Translations under genes and position numbers: made by a program
Notes under the pieces: model-generated
What the model was told of the DNA's origin: nothing
The model's input: the letters and a program-made list of their open reading frames with translations, nothing else
Databases searched by the model: none
Shown: positions 1-7,702 of the stretch, piece by piece
Layout: every line of letters begins with the position of its first letter
Position numbering within the stretch: the stretch's first letter is position 1
Source: an uncultured Chitinophagales bacterium
Lineage (GTDB): Bacteria > Bacteroidota > Bacteroidia > Chitinophagales > Chitinophagaceae
Assembly: GCA_946886475.1 (NCBI GenBank)
Contig: CAMPIQ010000026.1
Location: 1 to 31,123, forward strand
DNA length: 31,123 nt
Direction of reading: 5' to 3'

Positions 1-2
1 TA

Positions 3-950
3 AAAAGCGATTTGCCTGTTGCACAGTTTATTGAAGCATATCTTCAGGATGACGAGTTTAAAGAACTGCGTTTTAGTTTAAAAAATTATGTAGAAGGTTA
101 TTATGCAGCAGACATTTCAAAGGCGGGCACATTTGCCCTCAGGGATGAATTAAAGCAATCGGATAGCAAACAGTTCAGGATTGAGGGCGGTTATGGGAAG
201 ATCATTGATTATTTATTGCAGCAATTGAAGGCAAAGGGTACGGCCATCTTACTTTCTTCACCCGTTAAAAAAATTGTATGGAAAAAAAACAAAGTGAAAC
301 TCACTGCTGGTGACAGATCGTTCCAGGCCAGGAAGATCCTCATCACGGTTCCGCTAAGTGTGCTGAAGGAAGGCAGAATAATTTTTCAGCCTTCATTACC
401 TGAAAAAAAAGCAGTTGCCGAAAAACTAGGCTTCGGCGCCGTGATCAAGATCTGTTTGCAATTTGAGGAAGCATTCTGGAAAAACAAATCTTTCACTGAA
501 CATAAAGACCTGCGAAAACTTGGCTTTATATTCTCTGAACAATCTATTCCCACCTGGTGGACCGCTCTTCCAAAAAACACAGCAATGCTAACAGGTTGGG
601 CAGCGGGTCCGCATACAGAAAGATTTAAATCAGGGGGCGAAAAAAAGATCCTGGAAGCAGCAATTTCTTCCCTTTCTGAGATCTTCAATATGGAACCTAT
701 GCAGTTATTGCAAAAACTGATCAACTGGCATATTTCCAACTGGCCTTCGGATGCCTACGGATGCCACGGCTATTCATACCATGTAGTAAATGGCGCTGCT
801 CTTCAAAAACAATTGAAACAACCGGTAATGGGCACTATATTTTTCGCCGGAGAAGGTTTATTTGAAGGAATAGAGATCGGCACAGTAGAAGCCGCATTGC
901 AAACTGGCCAGGAAGCATCCTATCAAATGATTGCAGCTTTTAAAAACTGA
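3..950 (+). CDS. Flavin-containing amine oxidase, C-terminal part (5' end outside window)
   Basis: The reading frame is open from the first bases of the window, so the N-terminus, including the expected Rossmann GxGxxG dinucleotide-binding motif, lies upstream and is not visible. The roughly 315 visible residues match the C-terminal two thirds of the FAD-dependent amine oxidase (monoamine oxidase-like) family. The motif GGYGKIIDYL resembles the substrate-domain region where these enzymes read G-G-x. The segment ILITVPLSVLK is the typical strand before the substrate domain. Near the C-terminus FFAGEG, followed by EGIEIGTVEAALQTGQ, is the characteristic FAD-binding FAGE...G...G signature. Family members oxidise amines to imines or aldehydes with release of hydrogen peroxide; the substrate cannot be told here. 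The last 11 bases overlap the stop end of the convergent DUF5686 gene. Confidence 0.85.
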   Translation, partial: KSDLPVAQFIEAYLQDDEFKELRFSLKNYVEGYYAADISKAGTFALRDELKQSDSKQFRIEGGYGKIIDYLLQQLKAKGTAILLSSPVKKIVWKKNKVKLTAGDRSFQARKILITVPLSVLKEGRIIFQPSLPEKKAVAEKLGFGAVIKICLQFEEAFWKNKSFTEHKDLRKLGFIFSEQSIPTWWTALPKNTAMLTGWAAGPHTERFKSGGEKKILEAAISSLSEIFNMEPMQLLQKLINWHISNWPSDAYGCHGYSYHVVNGAALQKQLKQPVMGTIFFAGEGLFEGIEIGTVEAALQTGQEASYQMIAAFKN

Positions 951-3447
951 ACCGGAAAGATCCGAATACGCCGAAACGCTGCGGATTTATATTCGAACGG
1001 TTCAGAGGAAGGGGGCGCCAGATAAGATCTATACGAAGCACTCTGAAAATATTATCCACGCCTGTTCCTAATTCCAGATAAGTTTTTCCATTAAGCGACT
1101 GAAATGTTGTTCCGCCAACATTATTCAGGAGAGCATTTTCTTCCGACAGGCTTCCCCACAATAATTTTGCAGTCCAGAATTGCCTGAGCTTGAGTTTTCT
1201 TGTAATGGGTAACAACCTGAATATGCCATTTCCAAAATTATGTTCAACATTCACGCCGGTATACTGGTCATGTACATATTCGAATCGGTTCATCAGGTTA
1301 AAGGCATATTTATTATAATAATAGATCTCATTACCCGGTGCAATATCCAGGAATAAATAAGGAAGCCTGCCAAATGTTTTGCCTGCAAAAACATTAAAAT
1401 AAAAACTGCCCAGTGGCGGTATGTTACTGTAATTACTAACTGATGCTGAAAATTTATGATAGGAATAACTGCTTTTTAAAACGCCGGGGATCCCTTTTGT
1501 GAACTTCATTTCTACTATGGGATAAGGACTACCAAGACTTGACCTGTAAAAGCCGTTCTCCAGAAATTTTTCAAGATAGGCAAACCGCAAACGCACAGAT
1601 GTTTCAAAGCTATTTAAGGCCTCGCCCCCTACAGTTTGAAACTGGTCCTTGCCGGGCAGGTTTTTTACAGGATTATATTGTTTGCGTAAAGAAGAAAATA
1701 ATACTGAGAAACCCGAATGCCATTCTTTAAAACCCTCAAGCTTTTCCTGCTTTAACCTGATATACTTAACAGGCACACCACGCTTTCGTGCTGCAAGTGC
1801 AAAAATATTATCCTGGCTTATCTGGTCGTAGTAAGACTGGCCATAGTCAAAATCATTCACATATTCTCCATACACATACATTCTTGGTTTTTTATTAAAA
1901 AGATAAAAGGCATCAAACTCGCCCTTCCATTTTTTGTCGCCAAAACCATAAGCAGCATATCCATGAAGGATCAGTTTTTTATCGAACCTGCTATTGGTCC
2001 CCAGGTCAAATCTCAACCTCGTTCCTTCCACCGAATTGCTGGTGAACCAGTTCTGCCAAGGACCGATCAACCAGTTACCAACACGCATATAACCGGTACC
2101 AATAAAATTGATCCACCTGGTATACTTAACAAATGCTGGCAGTTCCAGCAATGTATCTATCATATTATAAATGGATCTTTCTGTGCTGGTAAGCTCCTCA
2201 TGCCTTGACACTGACCAGAATTCCTCCGTTTGCAGAGAGGCCTGTTCAGGCAGGATCAGTTCTTCAGTTTTCCGGTTCTTAGCCAGTTCGGCTGCAACAG
2301 AAGGATGGTTCACCACTACCTTCCTGTAAGTAGTGGTCTTTCTTCCAATGAAAGAAATGTTTTGTTTACCAATCGGACTCACATCCACAACAAATTTATC
2401 TTTTGAAAGAAACCATGTACTATCATTGATAAGCTGATACTCCTGGATCAGGCTTAAGCGGTCAACAAAATTGATATTGGATTCCTTACCCAAACGCAGG
2501 TTCATTTTCTGAATGGCGAATGTGCTGTCGTGCACCCAGCAATCCCCTTCAAAAGTGTTTTCACCTTTTCTTTTAGGAACGAATAAAAAATGGATCAGTC
2601 TTTTGCCTCCCGCATATTGTGTATCAGCGATGCTGTAATTATAATAAGCATCACCATTATCGCTCAGCGGACTTACGAATTGCTTATCAAAAACCGGAAT
2701 GAAATTATTATAGAAATTCACTACCTGGTCCATCCCTCCCATCAGTCTTGATATACTTTCATTTTCCACACCAATGGTTTTCACTGCTTTGAATACCTCT
2801 CTGCGCTTTACAGGATCCTGCTGGAAATAATAATGGGAAATGGCTTCAGTTAAGTATGCGGGAAGAAAAGGTGCTCCTTCTGTTGTATCCATGTGCTCCA
2901 AAATAAAATTGAAGGGTCGCATCAGCCTGGCCTGGGATAATTTCTCCTTATTGATATTTTTAATGTCCAGTTCAAGTTTGTTATATAACTCGTATGAAAA
3001 ATTTTTGAACCGGTAGCGGTCATTGAGGGGTTTTCTGGCAACGATCCTTCTCCACATCAATAAACCCCTGTTTACTTTCTGCCTCACAATTACTTCAGCG
3101 GTAAATTTTCCCGGTACCATATCTATTATGAGCAGGGAAGTGTCGGTTGCAGCATTCAGAGAAGATACAACTAAAGCATAATCCTGATAACCAACTGAAG
3201 TGATCATTAATGTGTCGCCGGAAAGAATTGAATTCTTTAATAAAAATGAGCCTGAAGAATCTGCAAGGGTGCCGGCTCCTGATTTTTTAAACTGAAGAGA
3301 TGCATAGGGTACCGGCTCACCATTGTGCTGGTCCCTGATCATTCCTTTAATGAACTTCACCTGTCCATAACTGAATTGCCACATCATCATCAACATTATC
3401 AGGCTGATCAGCATTTTAAAAGGGTACTTGTTCAAATAATTTAGCAT
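940..3447 (-). CDS. DUF5686 / carboxypeptidase-regulatory-like outer membrane protein
   Basis: This 835-residue protein begins with a hydrophobic signal segment (about residues 11-28, ending FSYGQ), so it is exported. Residues about 30-110 form a carboxypeptidase-D regulatory-like beta-sandwich: IKGMIRDQHNGEPVPYASL, then DSSGSFLL, then SVGYQDY. This is the same plug-like domain found at the N-terminus of many Bacteroidota outer-membrane proteins. The rest matches the DUF5686 family, rich in aromatic residues and alternating beta-strand patterns. It ends in RFSF, and a terminal Phe is a usual sign of an outer-membrane beta-barrel. The role of the family is not established; a surface or envelope function is an inference. 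The ATG at 3445-3447 directly precedes the signal peptide. Its 3' end overlaps the amine oxidase by 11 bases, tail to tail. Confidence 0.85.
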   Translation of the reverse strand: MLNYLNKYPFKMLISLIMLMMMWQFSYGQVKFIKGMIRDQHNGEPVPYASLQFKKSGAGTLADSSGSFLLKNSILSGDTLMITSVGYQDYALVVSSLNAATDTSLLIIDMVPGKFTAEVIVRQKVNRGLLMWRRIVARKPLNDRYRFKNFSYELYNKLELDIKNINKEKLSQARLMRPFNFILEHMDTTEGAPFLPAYLTEAISHYYFQQDPVKRREVFKAVKTIGVENESISRLMGGMDQVVNFYNNFIPVFDKQFVSPLSDNGDAYYNYSIADTQYAGGKRLIHFLFVPKRKGENTFEGDCWVHDSTFAIQKMNLRLGKESNINFVDRLSLIQEYQLINDSTWFLSKDKFVVDVSPIGKQNISFIGRKTTTYRKVVVNHPSVAAELAKNRKTEELILPEQASLQTEEFWSVSRHEELTSTERSIYNMIDTLLELPAFVKYTRWINFIGTGYMRVGNWLIGPWQNWFTSNSVEGTRLRFDLGTNSRFDKKLILHGYAAYGFGDKKWKGEFDAFYLFNKKPRMYVYGEYVNDFDYGQSYYDQISQDNIFALAARKRGVPVKYIRLKQEKLEGFKEWHSGFSVLFSSLRKQYNPVKNLPGKDQFQTVGGEALNSFETSVRLRFAYLEKFLENGFYRSSLGSPYPIVEMKFTKGIPGVLKSSYSYHKFSASVSNYSNIPPLGSFYFNVFAGKTFGRLPYLFLDIAPGNEIYYYNKYAFNLMNRFEYVHDQYTGVNVEHNFGNGIFRLLPITRKLKLRQFWTAKLLWGSLSEENALLNNVGGTTFQSLNGKTYLELGTGVDNIFRVLRIDLIWRPLPLNRSNINPQRFGVFGSFRFSF

Positions 3448-3539
3448 ACTCCAGGTAACATATGTACAAATATCTAAAGGAATTGTACCAGCAGGTAAAA
3501 ATGGTATGAAATTTTCCTTATTTATTTAAAATAAACTAT

Positions 3540-3731
3540 ATGAAAGGAAGCAGATCCCAGGATAACAGGCAAAATAAATCAATGCCCGGCCACCGGCCCA
3601 TACCTCAAAATAAGGATGATATAGACAGCCGTAAAAATGAAGAACAGGAAACAAAAGGAGATGATGTTACGCATAACAGAAAGGATGTGAGGAGTGATAA
3701 TCAAATGAGAAGGGGGAAGGACAGCCGATAG
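3540..3731 (+). CDS. Small, highly hydrophilic protein of unknown function
   Basis: This 63-residue frame encodes an extremely polar peptide. It contains no Ala, Leu, Phe, Tyr, Trp or Cys and is dominated by Lys, Arg, Asp, Asn, Gln, Glu and Ser, so it should be intrinsically disordered. Segments such as DDIDSRKNEEQ and KGDDVTHN look to me like a short conserved motif of small Bacteroidota proteins, but I cannot verify this without a search. It has its own ATG in an A/T-rich context, as is usual in this phylum, and no Shine-Dalgarno sequence. A strong hairpin begins 50 bases after the stop, which supports a separate short transcript. It is divergent from the DUF5686 gene. It could be a chance frame, since the biased composition also suits low-complexity A/G-rich DNA. 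Confidence 0.5.
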   Translation: MKGSRSQDNRQNKSMPGHRPIPQNKDDIDSRKNEEQETKGDDVTHNRKDVRSDNQMRRGKDSR

Positions 3732-3780
3732 CTTCAGGCCACTTGCCTGTGGGCTGGCCGTTTACATCTGATAATTTTCC

Positions 3781-3811
3781 GAAAGCTGTTAGCTTTAAGC
3801 TAATGGCTTTC
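3781..3811 (+). terminator. Long hairpin downstream of the small ORF
   Basis: Arms GAAAGCTGTTAGCTT (3781-3795) and AAGCTAATGGCTTTC (3797-3811) are separated by one T. In + strand RNA all positions pair, two of them as G-U wobbles at arm positions 7 and 8. On the minus strand those two become C-A mismatches, so the fold is better in + strand RNA. TGTTTTC follows, which is only a moderate U-tract. It is probably the terminator or 3' stabiliser of the small ORF transcript, though a dispersed palindromic repeat is another possibility. Confidence 0.6.
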
Positions 3812-3998
3812 TGTTTTCATGGAAATGAAAGCATAAAAACAACCGCAATTACTATTAATTAAAGGCCTTCGGATTTTGTTTAAGACAGGGAGTAAATCAA
3901 TAATGAAGTACCTGCTCTAATGCATACAATAACAAAAGGTTTCTGCTTTTGGCAATACGGTATTTTCTATTTTCTTAAATTGCTTCAAACTAAATAAA

Positions 3999-4700
3999 AT
4001 GACTGCTGAAGAAGTTGTATCTGAATTGAAGACCATGGCTAAAGAAAATATCAAACGCATTTTTACCAGTCATGGAGCGCCGGCAAACCAACTGGGAGTT
4101 AAGGTGGAGGATATGAAGAAGATACAGAAAAAAATAAAAAAGGACTATACACTTTCATTGGAACTTTTTGATACCGGCATACCTGAAGCGCAATACCTGG
4201 CCGGATTGATTGCAGATGAAACAAAAATGACCAGGAAAGACCTGCAACACTGGGTAGATCATTCTTCCTGGCATATGGTAGGAGAATATACTGTTCCCTG
4301 GATAGCTGCAGAAAGTAATTATGGCTGGGAACTGGGTTTAAAGTGGATCGATTCCAAAAAAGAAAATATACAGGCTTCCGGATGGACCACGCTGGCCAGC
4401 CTCGTGGGAATTAAACAGGATGATGAGCTGGATATAAAAGAATTAAAAAATCTTTTGAAAAGAGTAGGTAAAGAAATCCATGCTTCGGGTAACCGTGTAC
4501 GTTATACCATGAATTCCTTTCTTATATCAGTGGGAGGTTATGTAAAGGAACTGGCTGCGGAGGCGCAAAGCATTGGAAAGTCCATTGGTATTGTAACCGT
4601 TGATATGGGAGGAACTGCCTGTAAAGTGCCCTATGCCCCGGATTATATCCGCAAAATGCTGGACAAAGGTGTCAGGAAAAGAAAAATGGCCAGGTGTTAA
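3999..4700 (+). CDS. AlkD-like DNA alkylation repair protein
   Basis: A 233-residue, all-helical soluble protein of the DNA alkylation repair enzyme family (PF08713, AlkC/AlkD, HEAT-like repeats). Known members are DNA glycosylases that excise N3- and N7-alkylated purines. The family look is seen in LGVKVEDMKKIQKKI near the N-terminus, then TGIPEAQYLAGLIADETKM and LQHWVDHSSWHMVGEYTVPW, where aromatic and acidic residues would line the DNA groove, followed by helical repeats to about residue 200. Length is close to that of AlkD. The C-terminus is basic (KGVRKRKMARC), suiting DNA contact. I cannot assign the catalytic Asp and Trp residues by alignment, so activity is inferred from family only. 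It appears monocistronic, with two hairpins just after its stop. Confidence 0.82.
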   Translation: MTAEEVVSELKTMAKENIKRIFTSHGAPANQLGVKVEDMKKIQKKIKKDYTLSLELFDTGIPEAQYLAGLIADETKMTRKDLQHWVDHSSWHMVGEYTVPWIAAESNYGWELGLKWIDSKKENIQASGWTTLASLVGIKQDDELDIKELKNLLKRVGKEIHASGNRVRYTMNSFLISVGGYVKELAAEAQSIGKSIGIVTVDMGGTACKVPYAPDYIRKMLDKGVRKRKMARC

Positions 4701-4705
4701 TTGAA

Positions 4706-4729
4706 GATCCCCCGGCGCACCGAGGGATC
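4706..4729 (+). terminator. Hairpin just after the AlkD-like gene
   Basis: The arms GATCCCCCGG (4706-4715) and CCGAGGGATC (4720-4729) pair over ten positions with one C/A mismatch and a CGCA loop. It starts five bases after the stop codon and is followed by the short T-run CTGGTTTTC. This is a plausible intrinsic terminator for the upstream gene. The mismatch becomes a G-U pair on the minus strand. Confidence 0.5.
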
Positions 4730-4733
4730 CTGG

Positions 4734-4769
4734 TTTTCAATTACGTGTAGTGATACCTGTAATTGAAAA
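4734..4769. repeat. Perfect 11-bp inverted repeat (second hairpin)
   Basis: TTTTCAATTAC (4734-4744) and GTAATTGAAAA (4759-4769) are exact reverse complements around a 14-base centre, which itself contains GTA...TAC. It follows the GC-richer hairpin at 4706-4729 by four bases. The A/T-rich ends would work as terminator arms in either direction; an operator site for a dimeric regulator is also possible. Confidence 0.5.
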
Positions 4770-4945
4770 AATTGATGCTTGTAAAAGTCGTTTAACTAAT
4801 TGCATCGCTCAAATTATTTCAACAACTATGCCAGTTGTAATGGCAATGGCCAAATAACAGCTGGCCAGCGGTTATGGACCGGGTCGCTTAACATTGTCCA
4901 AATCAGTTTCCTCATTATCTTTTAAATACAAAAGCCTGATCAAAA

Positions 4946-5449
4946 ATGAATTTCAAATTACGCCCCTGGGCCATAACTGATCTTGAAAGTCTTGTGCAAT
5001 GTGCCAACAATTTTAAAATCGCCAGGTTCATGACGGATCAATTCCCTCATCCCTATCAACCGGAGAATGGCAGGGCTTTTATTGAATTTGCTACAAAAGC
5101 GGATCCGCCAAATATCATGGCCATTGAGATAGAAGGAAGGGCATCCGGTGGAATAGGTTTACACCCTCAGCATGATGTGTACCGCAAAAATGCCGAGATG
5201 GGCTACTGGCTGGCCGAACCCTATTGGGGTAAAGGGATCATTACCGCAGCAATAATAGAAATGGTTGAATATGGATTCAGAAACTTTGAGATCAACAGGA
5301 TCTTTGCAAGGCCGTTTGGATCCAACCTTGCCTCACAAAGGGTTTTGCAAAAAGCCAATTTTATTCTGGAGGCGAAATTTGAAAAATCCATTTTCAAAAA
5401 TGGAAAATTTGACGATGAACTCATTTTTGCTGTCCGGAAAAACAGTTAA
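4946..5449 (+). CDS. GNAT family N-acetyltransferase (RimJ/RimL-like)
   Basis: A 167-residue protein of the GNAT acetyltransferase fold (Acetyltransf_3, RimJ/RimL type), which transfers an acetyl group from acetyl-CoA to an amine. Residues about 2-15 (FKLRPWAITDLESL) form the usual first strand and helix. The core motif A is seen as MGYWLAEPYWGKGIITAAI, where WGKGI corresponds to the Q/RxxGxG/A acetyl-CoA pyrophosphate loop. The C-terminal part, NRIFARPFGSNLASQRVLQK followed by ANF, is the typical RimJ-like ending. It may acetylate a protein N-terminus or a small molecule; the substrate cannot be read from sequence. It converges with a second, unrelated GNAT gene, with a 44-base gap between them. 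Confidence 0.88.
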   Translation: MNFKLRPWAITDLESLVQCANNFKIARFMTDQFPHPYQPENGRAFIEFATKADPPNIMAIEIEGRASGGIGLHPQHDVYRKNAEMGYWLAEPYWGKGIITAAIIEMVEYGFRNFEINRIFARPFGSNLASQRVLQKANFILEAKFEKSIFKNGKFDDELIFAVRKNS

Positions 5450-5462
5450 ACCGGGATGGTGG

Positions 5463-5493
5463 AATTTTGAATTTGAAATTGAAATTGAATTTT
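5463..5493. repeat. Short A/T-rich degenerate direct repeat between convergent genes
   Basis: Units GAATTT, GAATTT, GAAATT, GAAATT and GAATTT follow one another with a period of about 6-7 bases, filling the gap between the two convergent acetyltransferase genes. No convincing stem-loop is seen here. It is probably slippage-prone spacer DNA rather than a functional site. Confidence 0.4.
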
Positions 5494-5952
5494 CTACCTC
5501 ATTGCCATTTCGATCATATGTTTTTTGAACCCAATTTTTTCATAAGCCCTGATGGCCTGTTCATTTTCAACATAAACATCCAGTCTCCACTCACTGATCC
5601 CATTTTTAATTGACCATTGCTTCAGCGCCTCTATGATCCTGCGATTAATTCCTCTTCCCCTGAAACCGGGATGCACATACATAAATCCAAGATAGGCATG
5701 CCTGTTGTGTTTCAAAAACGGTTTTGATGCTTCTATTCTGGCATATCCGGATGCTATAAGTTGTCCTTCATGTTCAGCTACCATCAGCATAACATCATCA
5801 GCGCTGATCATTTTTTCAATATCATAATAACTTATCCGGCCCGTATTCAGGGTTGGGTCAAAAGGACGTTCGGCTTCAATCACACCCTGTTCAAATTCCC
5901 GTAAAGTTTCCAGATCTGCGTTCAATGCTGCCCGTATGGTGATCTCTTCCAT
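5494..5952 (-). CDS. GNAT family N-acetyltransferase
   Basis: A 152-residue GNAT acetyltransferase of the Acetyltransf_1 type. It opens with TIRAALNADLETLREFEQ, the common first strand and helix. Residues about 90-120 hold AYLGFMYVHPGFRGRGINRR, where RGRGI is the acetyl-CoA binding Q/RxxGxG/A loop. The motif B region is LDVYVENEQAIRAYEKIGF, the very typical N-x-x-A-x-x-x-Y-x-x-x-G-F ending. It resembles generic small-molecule or protein acetyltransferases and has no significant similarity to the neighbouring convergent GNAT beyond the fold. The substrate is unknown. It stands alone on the minus strand, divergent from accD with an intergenic gap of about 110 bases. Confidence 0.88.
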   Translation of the reverse strand: MEEITIRAALNADLETLREFEQGVIEAERPFDPTLNTGRISYYDIEKMISADDVMLMVAEHEGQLIASGYARIEASKPFLKHNRHAYLGFMYVHPGFRGRGINRRIIEALKQWSIKNGISEWRLDVYVENEQAIRAYEKIGFKKHMIEMAMR

Positions 5953-6034
5953 TTTTCCGGTTTTCCAAATTTACAGTCTTAATACCTGTACCCCGCACTT
6001 CCTGCCCCTTACGCTCCAATAATCCATTCATCCC

Positions 6035-6042
6035 TATATTTG
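6035..6042 (+). promoter_or_regulatory. Candidate Bacteroidota -7 promoter box for accD
   Basis: TATATTTG fits the TAnnTTTG -7 consensus and lies 21 bases upstream of the ATG at 6064. No clear TTTG -33 box is seen at the expected distance. If this is the promoter, the in-frame TTG at 6040 would lie before the transcript start and cannot be the start codon. Confidence 0.5.
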
Positions 6043-6063
6043 TGTCTTATCAATTATTCGCTG

Positions 6064-6978
6064 ATGAGTCAACAATTTGAAGATTTTGATGCCAACCTGG
6101 CCGGAGAAGAAGGTAAAACAGAGGAAACTAAATCCAGTTGGTTTAAGCGGCTGAAAAAAGGGATCACTACCCCTTCATCAGAAAAAAAAGAAGCACCTGA
6201 GGGATTATGGACCAAATGTCCTGAATGCAATTATATATGTACCGTTACAGATCTGAGGGAAGCATTATTTGTTTGTCCAAAGTGCAATTACCATCATCGT
6301 ATTGGCAGCAATGAATATTACGAGATCGTTTTTGATAATAAGCAGTACACTGAACTATTTGGAAACATCAGGTCAAAAGATTTTTTAGACTTTACAGACC
6401 TGAAACCCTATCATAAAAGACTGGAAGAAACCTGGAATAAAACCGACCTTAAAGATTCCATGCGCGTAGCTACAGGTACGGTAGGAGGAAATGGCATAGT
6501 GATCGCCTGTATGGATTTTGAATTTATTGGCGGATCGCTGGGTTCAGTGATGGGCGAGAAATTCAGCCGTGCAGTTGATTATTGCCTGGAGCACCGCCTG
6601 CCTTATATGGTGATCAGTAAAAGTGGCGGAGCAAGGATGATGGAAAGTGCATTTTCATTAATGCAGCTTGCTAAAACCAGTGGTAAGCTTTCTCAGTTAT
6701 CAGATGCTCAATTACCCTATATTTCTCTACTTACCGACCCCACATTTGGTGGTATCTCCGCTTCTTTTGGCATGCTGGGTGATCTCAATATTGCTGAACC
6801 AGGGGCCCTGATTGGCTTTGCAGGACCAAGAGTAATTAAAGAAACCATTAAAAAAGACCTGCCTCCGGGATTCCAGCGCAGCGAATTTATTCTGGACCAT
6901 GGTTTTCTCGATTTCATTGTGAATAGAAAAGAATTGAAGGAAAGACTGTCAACGGTGCTGACACTGTTCAGAAATTGA
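6064..6978 (+). CDS. accD: Acetyl-CoA carboxylase carboxyltransferase subunit beta
   Basis: AccD is the beta half of the carboxyltransferase, which with AccA moves the carboxyl group from biotin on AccB to acetyl-CoA. The product is malonyl-CoA for fatty-acid synthesis. Numbered from the ATG at 6064 (304 residues), the zinc ribbon is complete: C52-P-E-C55 and C71-P-K-C74. It is preceded by an acidic, linker-like N-terminus. The crotonase-like core shows VISKSGGARMMESAFSLMQL, PTFGGISASFGMLGD and EPGALIGFAGPRVIKETI, all hallmark carboxyltransferase motifs. A longer in-frame start at TTG 6040 would add eight residues. I prefer the ATG because MSQQF is a natural N-terminus and a promoter box overlaps the TTG. 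The gene is unlinked to accA here. Confidence 0.96.
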   Translation: MSQQFEDFDANLAGEEGKTEETKSSWFKRLKKGITTPSSEKKEAPEGLWTKCPECNYICTVTDLREALFVCPKCNYHHRIGSNEYYEIVFDNKQYTELFGNIRSKDFLDFTDLKPYHKRLEETWNKTDLKDSMRVATGTVGGNGIVIACMDFEFIGGSLGSVMGEKFSRAVDYCLEHRLPYMVISKSGGARMMESAFSLMQLAKTSGKLSQLSDAQLPYISLLTDPTFGGISASFGMLGDLNIAEPGALIGFAGPRVIKETIKKDLPPGFQRSEFILDHGFLDFIVNRKELKERLSTVLTLFRN

Positions 6979-7238
6979 TGAACCAGAATTAATGTGGGTG
7001 TATGCGATTTGATCAAAAAACATCAGATGCATGTAAAGGCTTTGCAGCCATATTCTCCCTGCATGCATTTCAAAAATACCTCGAGCCATGGAAATTATTT
7101 GAACTTCCTTTTTTCTTATCCCATAAGCGGGCATCCATCATATGTTCAAAATCATGGCAGTATCCTATCTTTACCGGTAAAGCAACATGGGCTTTCAGTC
7201 ACGTTTATCAAACTTTTGACGATCAACCATGAACCACT

Positions 7239-7676
7239 ATGGCTGAAATCAGGAACCGCTCAGCATATTTCGAATATTATATTGACGATAAATACGTTGC
7301 TGGTATTATGCTTACCGGAACGGAAGTGAAATCATTAAGAGAAGGCAAGGCTAATTTTAATGATAGCTACTGTATGCTGCATAAAAATGAATTGTGGATC
7401 AAATCATTTCACATTTCACCCTACTCCCATGGTACGGTAAATAACCATGATCCAATTCGGGAACGAAAATTGCTATTGAACCGGCGGGAATTGAAAAAGC
7501 TTGAATCCAAAATGAAGGAAAAGGGTTATACCATTGTTCCCCTTCGTTTATTTTTCAATGAAAAGAACCTGGCGAAACTGGAGATCGGGCTTGCAAAAGG
7601 GAAAAAACTCCATGACAAGCGTGAAACCATTAAGCAAAGAGATACTGAAAGGGAAATTAAACGTTATATAAAATAA
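7239..7676 (+). CDS. smpB: SsrA-binding protein SmpB
   Basis: SmpB binds the tRNA-like domain of tmRNA and delivers it to stalled ribosomes for trans-translation. The 145-residue length is typical. Diagnostic segments are AYFEYYIDDKYVAGIMLTGT followed by EVKSLREGKAN at the N-terminus, the HISPYSHG region, and RERKLLLNRRELKKL. The basic C-terminal tail, GKKLHDKRETIKQRDTE, inserts into the mRNA channel in characterised homologues. The tmRNA gene itself is not in this window. A 260-base gap separates it from accD, while the following secreted-protein gene begins 26 bases after its stop, so those two may share a transcript. Confidence 0.97.
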   Translation: MAEIRNRSAYFEYYIDDKYVAGIMLTGTEVKSLREGKANFNDSYCMLHKNELWIKSFHISPYSHGTVNNHDPIRERKLLLNRRELKKLESKMKEKGYTIVPLRLFFNEKNLAKLEIGLAKGKKLHDKRETIKQRDTEREIKRYIK

Positions 7677-7702
7677 TTAATCATACAAGCCATACCAGGT
7701 AC

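Noticed and set aside
6040..6063. Upstream TTG start for accD adding eight residues
   Set aside because: The TTG lies inside a TATATTTG promoter-like box and the ATG at 6064 gives a natural N-terminus.
7002..7232. 76-residue frame between accD and smpB
   Set aside because: No ribosome binding site, no recognisable motif, and a composition like translated non-coding DNA. A competing frame overlaps it.
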